This document shows, piece after piece, positions 7,180 through 14,665 of a stretch of DNA of 20,215 nt (the stretch's first letter is position 1; every line of letters starts with the position of its first letter). Source of the stretch: JADLHS01 sp964539515 (GTDB lineage Bacteria > Verrucomicrobiota > Verrucomicrobiia > Limisphaerales > JADLHS01); NCBI GenBank assembly GCA_964539515.1, contig CAZIJO010000097.1:1-20215 (forward strand), written 5' to 3'. Made by a program: the position numbers and the translations under genes. The notes under the pieces are model-generated. The model was not told where the DNA came from, did not search any database, and worked only from the letters and a program-made list of their open reading frames with translations.

Positions 7180-9282
7180 TCAGCGTTGGCGGTAAAGATT
7201 GTCCCCCACCTCGCGACTGGCAGCAATGATTTCGGCGTATGGTGTGTCCACCACGTCAACGAACCCAATCTGGTAGTTCTCTTCGTCGTACACGCGGCCG
7301 GTGGTGGGTTCGTCCATCCACTGGAACCAATGCGTGCCAACGAACTGGGGATGCTGCAACGCGCCAAGCACGTAGTTCTGGTAAGCCTGAGCGCGGCTGG
7401 CCTGATTTGCCACGGGCACCAGCCCGGTATGAAACAGCCCACGGTCCAGCGCGCCAAAGTGAAATTCACCGATCATCAGCGGCTTGTCACTGCTGGGATT
7501 CTGGAAATCCGCAATGCTGCGCTGATAAAGATTGTAGCTGATCACATCGCAATATTTGCCGGCAGCCCGGTCGGCTAAATCGTTCACCCAGGCAAACCGG
7601 CACCCGAGGTAAAGTTGGTTTGGCGCCACGGCCTTGATCACGTCGCGCACCGTGCGGAAATAGGTTTCGGCGGTCTTCGCATAGAAGACGGTCAGGTCGG
7701 CCCGCGCCCGCTTGATGTCCGGTGCGTTCCGGCTTCCACGCAGCGAATCCCAGGTGGAGTAGTCCGTCCCCCATGCGCGATTTAGCGCCGCGATCTCCTT
7801 GTACTTCGATTTTAGGTCGGCGATGAACTCGAGCTTCGCGGCCTGATCTGCCGGCGACTTGAGCGCCCCGAGTGCCAGCGAAGTCTCGTCGCCCCAGGAC
7901 ATTTCGTTGTCCGAGAAATAACCGATGCACCACGGATCGTTGGCGGAGCCTCCCCTTTTGGAAATCATCGCGCGATACAATTGGTTGGAGAAACTGGGGT
8001 CGAATACGTCAGGAAACTTGCCCCAGTACCCTTCACTGCCCTCGATCATCCGCGCCCCATGCGAACCAACATTATCGGTATAGGGAGTCCGCCGCTGCCG
8101 GAACACGCTGGCGTCGGACCAATTGGCAATGGTGTTAAGCCCCCAGCTGCGGAGGCGCTGGTGAATGACCCCGGCTGACACCGATTTCCAATCGGGACCG
8201 TATTTGCGCTTCAGATTGGCGGCGGCGAAAGCGAAGCACTTTGGTGAACGTCCGGCGTAATGCCCCTTCAGCGCAAAAGCGCTACCGAGGAACTCCGCCA
8301 ACTCGGGTTGGTCGCCCGGGAAATCCTCGAACCAATTCGCGCGGTCATCAATGGGCGTGGTGTCAATCATCCGCACGCAGTCAATGCCGTGGGAGAAGAA
8401 CAAACGGCCGTCCGGGTCAACGAGCCACCACTTGCCGTTGTACTTTTCTGTCCGGAAAAAGCCCGTGGCGATGAGCTGCGGCCCCTCGGCCCAACCGCCA
8501 TACTTATCCCAATTCTTCGGGCCGGGATGGGCGGCGAGCTCCCTTGCCTCGGTCTCTCGTTGTTGTCGGAGTTCTGCTAACGAATGAATTTTCCAGGGCC
8601 AGTTCTTGTGTTTGTATTGGCCGAAGGTGTCGATGAAAGGAAAGAACGGGTCGGCATCCGTGACCCACGCCGTCGGGGACGTGTGGCTGCCCGTGGCGCG
8701 AATATCATCGACCTCGAAGACATAGCCTTGCTTCGGTTGATTCACGAAGAGGAGAATCTGCGTGATGTTCGTAGGATTGATTGTGCCGGCCCCACCACGA
8801 CCCACCGGATAACCCCGCAGGCCGAAGAGTTTTCCCCCCAGCTTGTCATCGCTTGCCCGCCGCAAAGTGACCCGCAAAATGTCGATCTGCCCTGGGTTGA
8901 GCGTGAGCGAACCGTTGACACAGTTTTTCGTGCCATCGGCCCCCGGGTTGTCCACCCGGCAATTCAGGGTGCCGCGGTTGGTGCCGGCATTTTTCACTTT
9001 CACCACCACCTCGGAAAAAGGCGACAAGTCCCAGTGGCCGTCCGGCGCGGGCAACGCAACGCCCGGCCAGGGCTGATTCGTGCCGGTGGTTAGGCGCAGC
9101 GACTGGCCGGTGGCGACTTTTGCCGTGGTAACTTCCGCATCGGTTTTGATCAGCCGGGCAAGCTCGGCATCACTGTCGAAATTGAAGAGAATTTGGTCCG
9201 CTGCGAAAGCATTGGTCGCGCACAGCAGCGCGGCAAAAACCCAAGCCACGTTTCGTCGCGTTGAATCTCCCCTGAAGTTCAT
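7180..9282 (-). CDS. Secreted GH50/agarase-like glycoside hydrolase
   Basis: This 700-residue exported protein has a signal peptide at residues 1-27 (VAWVFAALLCATNAFA, then ADQ). An N-terminal beta-sandwich, probably carbohydrate-binding, spans about 28-197. A TIM-barrel domain spans about 210-700. It carries GGWAEGPQL and TGFFRTEK..GKWWLVDPDG..FFSHGID (263-301), strongly typical of beta-agarase-like GH50 proteins. Probable catalytic residues are Glu460 (SDNEMSWGDE, acid/base) and Glu606 (MIGEFHFG, nucleophile). This retaining pair and order fit GH50. Family activity is cleavage of beta-1,4-galactosidic bonds in agar. In soil or freshwater Verrucomicrobiota the real substrate may differ, so agar is not claimed. 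An open frame continues upstream to 9447, but it precedes the signal peptide; ATG 9282 is chosen. It is transcribed divergently from the GH106-like gene. Confidence 0.9.
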   Translation of the reverse strand: MNFRGDSTRRNVAWVFAALLCATNAFAADQILFNFDSDAELARLIKTDAEVTTAKVATGQSLRLTTGTNQPWPGVALPAPDGHWDLSPFSEVVVKVKNAGTNRGTLNCRVDNPGADGTKNCVNGSLTLNPGQIDILRVTLRRASDDKLGGKLFGLRGYPVGRGGAGTINPTNITQILLFVNQPKQGYVFEVDDIRATGSHTSPTAWVTDADPFFPFIDTFGQYKHKNWPWKIHSLAELRQQRETEARELAAHPGPKNWDKYGGWAEGPQLIATGFFRTEKYNGKWWLVDPDGRLFFSHGIDCVRMIDTTPIDDRANWFEDFPGDQPELAEFLGSAFALKGHYAGRSPKCFAFAAANLKRKYGPDWKSVSAGVIHQRLRSWGLNTIANWSDASVFRQRRTPYTDNVGSHGARMIEGSEGYWGKFPDVFDPSFSNQLYRAMISKRGGSANDPWCIGYFSDNEMSWGDETSLALGALKSPADQAAKLEFIADLKSKYKEIAALNRAWGTDYSTWDSLRGSRNAPDIKRARADLTVFYAKTAETYFRTVRDVIKAVAPNQLYLGCRFAWVNDLADRAAGKYCDVISYNLYQRSIADFQNPSSDKPLMIGEFHFGALDRGLFHTGLVPVANQASRAQAYQNYVLGALQHPQFVGTHWFQWMDEPTTGRVYDEENYQIGFVDVVDTPYAEIIAASREVGDNLYRQR

Positions 9283-9432
9283 GCTGGCCGAGTCTATGTT
9301 GAGGTGAATCCTCGTCAAGTCCCCCGGATTCGCCAACCTACCGCCGGGAAAGGGAGGGCTGCCTGGGTGCGCTCCCAAAATGGTTTTGACTTTTGGAACT
9401 AATTGTAGTCTGTATTGATTCCAGTTCGGCTT
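9283..9432. promoter_or_regulatory. Divergent regulatory region between two glycosidase genes
   Basis: These 150 bases must hold the promoters of both flanking genes. For the minus gene, TTGACG (9313-9318 on the complement) and TAGACT (9291-9296) are spaced by 16 bases and end 8 bases before the ATG. For the plus gene, TTGACT (9386-9391) is clear, but a matching -10 is poor (TGTATT at 9411-9416, 19-base spacing). An inverted repeat CCAAAA-N10-TTTTGG (9375-9396) overlaps that -35 and could be an operator. All of these are eye-level matches. If right, both messages would have very short leaders, in line with the lack of ribosome binding sites. Confidence 0.3.
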
Positions 9433-12400
9433 ATGAAAAGACTTCACCTCCCCATCCGGTTTGGTTGCCTGTCAATTCTGGTGGCTTCGCTTGTTTCCGC
9501 ATCCGCCGTGGATTCGGCCCACGTAAAAAAGCTTTTCCAGAATCCCCCGACCGAATACAGCACCGGCCCGCTGTGGGTCTGGAACGACATGCTGACCGAC
9601 GAGCAAATCCGCTCCACTTTGCGCGATCTCGCGAAACAGAAAGTGAAACAGGTCTGGGTGCATCCGCGCCCCGGCTTGATGACTCCGTATCTGAGCGACC
9701 AGTGGTTTCACCTCTGGCGAGTGGCCCTAGACGAAGCCCGGCGGCTCGACATGAACGTCTGGATCTACGATGAAAACTCTTACCCGTCGGGGTTCGCGGG
9801 CGGCTGGGTGCCGGAATTGATGCCCGAGTCGCGTGGGCGCGGCTTGAAACTGACGGAAGCCAAAACGCCACCTGCGTGGGACACGAATCTGCTCGCGGTT
9901 TTTCTCCTCAAGGACGGCGCCTGCGAAAATGTGACCGCCCGGGTCAAAACTGGGGACGTCCCCGGCGAAGGGCGCTACCTCGTAGCCTCGGTGCAGCGCG
10001 CCAAGAATTCCCCGTGGAACGCCGATCGTTGCTATGTGGATTTGCTATATCCCGGGGTGACGGAGAAATTCCTGGAGGTCACGCTCGAACCGTATCGCAA
10101 ACATTTTGGCAAGGAATTCGGCAAGCGTATTCCTGGCTCGTTCACTGATGAGCCCGAGTTGACGCCCGCCGGCGGTTGGCCTTGGACCGAGGATTTGCCG
10201 GCGCAGTTTCAGAAACGGTGGGGTTACGACTTGATCGAAAGCCTGGCCAGCTTGAGAGCCGAAGTCGGCGACTGGAAACGCGTCCGCAACAATTATTTTC
10301 AAACTCTCCTCGACCTGTTCATCGAGCGCTGGGGCAAACCGTATTTCGATTATTGCGCCAGGAACAACCTCGAATTTACCGGCCACTATTGGGAACACGG
10401 CTGGCCTGGTTGCATCGGCGTCCCCGACAACATGGCCATGTCCGCCTGGCAGCAGCGCCCCGGCATTGACATCCTGATGAATCAATACCGGGAAGACACG
10501 CACGCCCAGTTTGGCAACGTGCGCGCGTGCCGCGAAATCTCGAGTCTCGCAAACCAATTTGGCCGCCGCACGCTGGTGGAAGTTTACGGTGCGGGCGGCT
10601 GGGACCTGCGTTTCGAGGACATGAAGCGGATTGCCGACTGGCTCGAAGTGCTCGGCGTGAACACGCTCAATCAGCACCTCGATTACGTCACGCTGCGCGG
10701 TGCGCGGAAGCGCGATCATCCGCAGAGCTTTTCCTATCACGAGCCGTGGTGGGATGCGTATCACGTTTCGGCCGGATACCTCGCGCGCCTCACCGCCGCG
10801 CTGTGCCAGGGCGAACAGGTCAATCGCATTCTCGTGCTCGAACCGACGACCACCGCGTGGATGTATCAAGGCAACGACGCCAAACTTGGCGCCCTGGGGG
10901 ATTCGTTCTTCAAGTTGCTCATGGCGCTTGAAGCCGCGCAGATCGAATACGACCTCGGTTGCGAAGACGTCATCAAGCGCCATGGGAAGGTTGAGAACGG
11001 CCAGTTCCGCATTGGCCAGCGCGGTTACGACGTGGTGGTCCTCCCCCCGCACACCGAAAATCTCGACGAGCGCGTCGTTGATCTCGGCGAGGCATTTCTC
11101 AACGCGGGCGGCCGGATCGTTTGTCTGGGCGAACCACCCACGCGCATTAACGGCCGCGAATCCTCGCGCGTGGCGGCGGGCGTGGGCGAAGCTGGCTGGC
11201 TTGCCGCGTCGCCCGCGGATGCCCCCGCCCTGCTGCAGCGTTGGAATCGCACAAACGAATTGCAAATCGTCCGGGCCGCCGGTGACCGCGGCATTCTCTT
11301 CCACATGCGCCGCCAGCTTGGAGATGGCGAATTGCTCTTCCTGGTCAACACCAGCAGCGATGCTTCGTCCGCCGGAGAATTTGTTTCCAAGCGGCAAGGC
11401 ATCGAGCAATGGGACCTCTATTCCGCTGGCGTGAAGCCTTATCCGTTCACCGGCTCCGGCGCGTCGGTGCGGGCCAATTTCAAGCTCCCCCCCAGCGGGA
11501 GCTTGCTGCTGTTCTTGTCCGACCAGCAGCTGAAACCCGGCCCTCCCGGCAACGAAGCGGTCACGGTAATTCAACCTGCCGCCAAGCCATCCGTCCGACG
11601 CGTCGAACCGAACGTTTTGACGCTCGACTATGTGGATATTACTGCGGGAGGCGAGACCAGGAAAAACACCTACTTCTACCTCGCGAATCAGTTCGCTTTC
11701 AAAAAGAACGGGTTGGAACGCAATCCGTGGGACAGTGCCGTGCAATTCAAGGATGAGTTGATCACAAAAAAGTTCGCCCCCGACAGCGGCTTCACGGCCA
11801 GCTACAAATTCACCATCGCGAGCGCCGTGCCGAAAAACCTGGCCATTGTGATCGAGCGACCGGATCTATACACGATCACCTGCAACGGCAAACCCGTAGC
11901 CGCCGAGGCAACGAGGCGGCCTTTGCGTTCAGCGGGAAAGGCTACTCCGCCTCCGCACGTCGGCGACTATTCGGTTGAATTCAAAGATTGGTGGCTGGAC
12001 AAGGCGTTCGGAAAAATCTCCATCGCTTCGGCGGCGCGCGTCGGCGAGAACATCGTCGCCATCACCGCATTGCCGTTCACCATCTATCATGAACTCGAAC
12101 CCGCCTACGTCCTCGGCGATTTCACCCTTAAGCCGGTGGACCGCGGGTTTGTCATCACGCCCGAGCAACCGCTGCAATTGCAGCCCAAAACCACCACCGC
12201 CAGCATGACGCACAGCATCAACTCCGATGGCACGATGTGGCTCAGCGCTGGCATCGGTTTTGGGGGCGGTGCGGATGACCGGACGCCCTTCGTGGTGTTC
12301 GACCTTGGCGGGAAGCGCGATCTGAGCGCAATGCGCATCTGGAATTACTGCGAGGCTCATGTGTCGAATCTAACCTCGCGCGGCGCAAAGGAAATCCGGC

Positions 12401-13155
12401 TGACGGCGGCGAGCGACGCCGCCGAGCCGGAGTTCAATCAACCGCTCGGCCAGTTCACCTTGCAGCGGGGCAATCCCCGCGGCGGCACGCCGGAAGAACT
12501 CGCCGTCCCCGCCCGTGGCGTTCGCTTCGTGCGCTTGGATATTCTAAGCAAACAGGACGGCGTGACCTTCCCGGCCACCGGCTCGGTGGAAGACAACGGC
12601 TTGGTCGGCCTCGCGGAAGTTCAGTTCATCGCCGCCGACGGCCGCAAGCTTGACAACGTGAAAGTCCGGCAGGCTTCCAGCGAACTGGCTTCCCATCAGC
12701 GCCTCGCGAAATATCTGGTGGATGGCAGCGGGTTGACAACGAGCGCCTCCGGGGGTTGGGATGCCCAGGGACATCCTTTCTATTCCGCCGGCGTGGCGTA
12801 TAGCGAGAAATTCACCGTCGCCAAACCCGAGGGCCGATTCGTCGTCGCTTTGCCCAAATGGCTCGGCAGCGTGGCGAAGGTCGCGGTGAACGGCAAGTTC
12901 GCCGGCTACATTGACGCCCCGCCCTGGGAATGCGACGTGACGAAGGGCATCAAGCGTGGACAAAACAATATTGAAGTCACAGTTATCGGCACACTGAAGA
13001 ACACGCTTGGACCGCATCACGGGAACCCGACCCTCGGTGCCGCCTGGCCCAGCCAGTTCCAACGCGGCCCCGCCGAAGGCCCACCGCCGGGTGAGCAATA
13101 CTCGACCGTGGGTTACGGCTTGTTTGAACCTTTTGTGCTGCGTCAGATCCATTGA
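9433..13155 (+). CDS. Large secreted GH106-like (alpha-L-rhamnosidase-type) glycoside hydrolase
   Basis: The protein has 1240 residues with a signal peptide at residues 1-25 (CLSILVASLVSASA). The N-terminal catalytic region starts with YSTGPLWVWNDMLTDEQI (42-59), then VKQVWVHPRPG (71-81) and NVWIYDENSYPSGFAGG (108-124). This pattern is typical of GH106-like proteins in Bacteroidota, Planctomycetota and Verrucomicrobiota. Candidate acidic catalytic residues are D239/E240 (SFTDEPE), E321 (YWEHGWPG) and E383 (LVEVYGAGG); I cannot choose between them. A GATase-like/beta-galactosidase-like region follows (about 450-690). Beta-sandwich modules then include a discoidin-like stretch (about 940-1090) and a GH2 sugar-binding-like C-terminus (VAVNGKFAGY..GQNNIEVTV, 1138-1240). 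Family activity is release of alpha-L-rhamnose, but sequence-only assignment is uncertain. An upstream TTG at 9415 is possible; ATG 9433 fits the signal peptide. It is followed by the GH99-like gene 71 bases later on the same strand. Confidence 0.88.
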   Translation: MKRLHLPIRFGCLSILVASLVSASAVDSAHVKKLFQNPPTEYSTGPLWVWNDMLTDEQIRSTLRDLAKQKVKQVWVHPRPGLMTPYLSDQWFHLWRVALDEARRLDMNVWIYDENSYPSGFAGGWVPELMPESRGRGLKLTEAKTPPAWDTNLLAVFLLKDGACENVTARVKTGDVPGEGRYLVASVQRAKNSPWNADRCYVDLLYPGVTEKFLEVTLEPYRKHFGKEFGKRIPGSFTDEPELTPAGGWPWTEDLPAQFQKRWGYDLIESLASLRAEVGDWKRVRNNYFQTLLDLFIERWGKPYFDYCARNNLEFTGHYWEHGWPGCIGVPDNMAMSAWQQRPGIDILMNQYREDTHAQFGNVRACREISSLANQFGRRTLVEVYGAGGWDLRFEDMKRIADWLEVLGVNTLNQHLDYVTLRGARKRDHPQSFSYHEPWWDAYHVSAGYLARLTAALCQGEQVNRILVLEPTTTAWMYQGNDAKLGALGDSFFKLLMALEAAQIEYDLGCEDVIKRHGKVENGQFRIGQRGYDVVVLPPHTENLDERVVDLGEAFLNAGGRIVCLGEPPTRINGRESSRVAAGVGEAGWLAASPADAPALLQRWNRTNELQIVRAAGDRGILFHMRRQLGDGELLFLVNTSSDASSAGEFVSKRQGIEQWDLYSAGVKPYPFTGSGASVRANFKLPPSGSLLLFLSDQQLKPGPPGNEAVTVIQPAAKPSVRRVEPNVLTLDYVDITAGGETRKNTYFYLANQFAFKKNGLERNPWDSAVQFKDELITKKFAPDSGFTASYKFTIASAVPKNLAIVIERPDLYTITCNGKPVAAEATRRPLRSAGKATPPPHVGDYSVEFKDWWLDKAFGKISIASAARVGENIVAITALPFTIYHELEPAYVLGDFTLKPVDRGFVITPEQPLQLQPKTTTASMTHSINSDGTMWLSAGIGFGGGADDRTPFVVFDLGGKRDLSAMRIWNYCEAHVSNLTSRGAKEIRLTAASDAAEPEFNQPLGQFTLQRGNPRGGTPEELAVPARGVRFVRLDILSKQDGVTFPATGSVEDNGLVGLAEVQFIAADGRKLDNVKVRQASSELASHQRLAKYLVDGSGLTTSASGGWDAQGHPFYSAGVAYSEKFTVAKPEGRFVVALPKWLGSVAKVAVNGKFAGYIDAPPWECDVTKGIKRGQNNIEVTVIGTLKNTLGPHHGNPTLGAAWPSQFQRGPAEGPPPGEQYSTVGYGLFEPFVLRQIH

Positions 13156-13226
13156 CCGGACAGCTGCGTCAGTTCGTTGCGGGACCAGGAGATGGTGATC
13201 GCAGGCATCAATTGTGAGTGTGTGCC

Positions 13227-14480
13227 ATGTCGACAAACTTGAGTATGCGGTTGCGCCCCGCGCTGTGTGTTGCAATCAGCCTGGGCGCAACTCTCTTGCG
13301 GGCGGCACCTCCAGCCGATGAATTCACCGTCGCCGCGTATTATTTTCCGAACTATCATCCCACCGACCCCCGCAACGACAAGGCGCACGGCAAGGGCTGG
13401 AGCGAGTGGGAGATCGTCAAGGCCGCCCGGCCGCGCTTCCCCGGTCATCAGCAGCCCAAAGTTCCGCTCTGGGGCTACACGGACGAATCCGATCCGCGGG
13501 TAATGGAGCAGAAGATCGCCGCGGCTGCCGACCACGGCGTGGATGTCTTTATCTATGACTGGTATTACTACAACGACGGTTTGTTCCTCGAACGTGGCTT
13601 GGAGCAGGGTTTCTTCGGCGCCACGAACCGTCATCGCCTCAAGTTCTGCCTGATGTGGGCCGACCACGACTACACCGATATTTTTCCATTCAAGCCGAAG
13701 CTGGGCAAAGCCCCTTTGCTCTATCCCGGCAAGGTCACGCCTGCGACCTTCGAGCGGATGACGGATTACATCATCGCCACCTACTTCCGGCATCCCTCGC
13801 ACTGGCTCATTGCAGGTCGGCCGTATTTCTCAATTTACGATGTGGGCATGTTGGTCGGCAGCTTTGGCTCGATCAGCAACACACGGGTGGCGCTTGACCG
13901 TTTCCGCGCCAAGACCCGCGCGGCGGGCTTCTCCGACCTGCACCTCAACGCCGTGGTCTGGGGCGCGCCCATCTTACCCGGCGAATCAACTCCCGCCGAC
14001 TGGCAAAGGCTCGTGCCCGAACTCGGCTTCGACAGTCTGACGTCCTACGTCTGGGCGCACCATGGGGCGCTGCGGGAATTTCCGGTGTCCGAATACGTCG
14101 CTGGCCGCGACCGATATCTTCTACACTGGGACAAAGTGCTGCGCATTTTCCAGCGGCCTTATTTCCCGAACGTGTCCATGGGTTGGGACTCCAGCCCGCG
14201 CACGGATCAAAGCGAGCCGTTCACACAGAACCATCCTTATCCCTTCACGCCGATCCTGGTCGGCAACACGCCGGAACGATTCCGCGAAGCTTTGCAAATT
14301 ACGAAGGACCGGTTGCAAGCCGCGCGCACAATGCCAAAGGTTGTGACGATCAATTCCTGGAACGAGTGGACCGAAGGGAGTTACCTCGAACCCGACACCG
14401 TGAACGGGATGAAATACCTGGAGGCCATCCGGGCCGTCTTCGGCACGAACCCACCGGCCCCGGCGAAGCCCGGGAGTTGA
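13227..14480 (+). CDS. Secreted GH99-like / WbsX-type glycan-active protein
   Basis: The protein has 417 residues with a signal peptide of about 27 residues (LCVAISLGATLLRA). The single domain is a GH99-like TIM barrel of the WbsX family. Motifs are AAYYFPNYH (36-44), GKGWSEWE (55-62), GVDVFIYDWYYYN (104-116), CLMWADHD near 141-148, VSMGWDSSPR (316-325) and the C-terminal WNEWTEGSYLEPD (378-390). These motifs place it with proteins annotated as WbsX glycosyltransferases. The GH99 relation and the export signal here make a hydrolase or glycan-binding role more likely. GH99 itself is an endo-alpha-mannanase family; the substrate here is unknown. GTG at 13218 or ATG at 13245 are alternative starts. 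It lies 71 bases after the GH106-like gene with no terminator-like hairpin seen between, so one transcript is likely. Confidence 0.88.
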   Translation: MSTNLSMRLRPALCVAISLGATLLRAAPPADEFTVAAYYFPNYHPTDPRNDKAHGKGWSEWEIVKAARPRFPGHQQPKVPLWGYTDESDPRVMEQKIAAAADHGVDVFIYDWYYYNDGLFLERGLEQGFFGATNRHRLKFCLMWADHDYTDIFPFKPKLGKAPLLYPGKVTPATFERMTDYIIATYFRHPSHWLIAGRPYFSIYDVGMLVGSFGSISNTRVALDRFRAKTRAAGFSDLHLNAVVWGAPILPGESTPADWQRLVPELGFDSLTSYVWAHHGALREFPVSEYVAGRDRYLLHWDKVLRIFQRPYFPNVSMGWDSSPRTDQSEPFTQNHPYPFTPILVGNTPERFREALQITKDRLQAARTMPKVVTINSWNEWTEGSYLEPDTVNGMKYLEAIRAVFGTNPPAPAKPGS

Positions 14481-14536
14481 CGTCTCCGGTTTGGGAATGA
14501 ACCACCTGGCTGAGTCGCGCACCCGTCACGGCTCAG

Positions 14537-14590
14537 CCCGACACGGTTCAAGTCGATTGATTGAAATCCCATTTCAACGCCGGCCCGGTT
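14537..14590 (-). pseudogene. Short remnant of a beta-helix protein C-terminus
   Basis: On the minus strand this segment reads GPAL, then a 1-base shift, then MGFQSIDLNRVG. The end of the intact beta-helix gene (17008-19305) reads SPALRMGFQPIDLRGVG. By eye, about four fifths of the bases from GCCGGC to the final GGG match, with one base missing in the remnant. Several of the differences fall at third codon positions (CAG/CAA, ATT/ATC, GTA/GTC). No further homology is seen on either side and there is no start codon or full frame. It is interpreted as the decayed 3' end of a second beta-helix gene, or as a duplicated fragment. Only about 50 bases support this. Confidence 0.42.
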
Positions 14591-14665
14591 GGCAACGTGA
14601 CCGGGTCAAGCGTCGCAACGGTTCGGGCACGATCCCGGTACAAGCGGTGATTTGGTCTGCAGTGC

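Noticed and set aside
9283..9447. 55-codon upstream extension of the GH50-like gene
   Set aside because: It would place residues before a clean signal peptide and run across the divergent promoter region.
10045..11745. Long antisense open frame (566 codons) on the minus strand
   Set aside because: It lies wholly inside the GH106-like gene. It shows no family motif or signal, and is explained by the codon bias of the GC-rich sense gene.
14584..14605. CCCGGT-N10-ACCGGG hairpin between the convergent GH99-like and LRR genes
   Set aside because: Six-base stem with a large loop and no T-run on either side; not enough to call a terminator, and it overlaps the beta-helix remnant.
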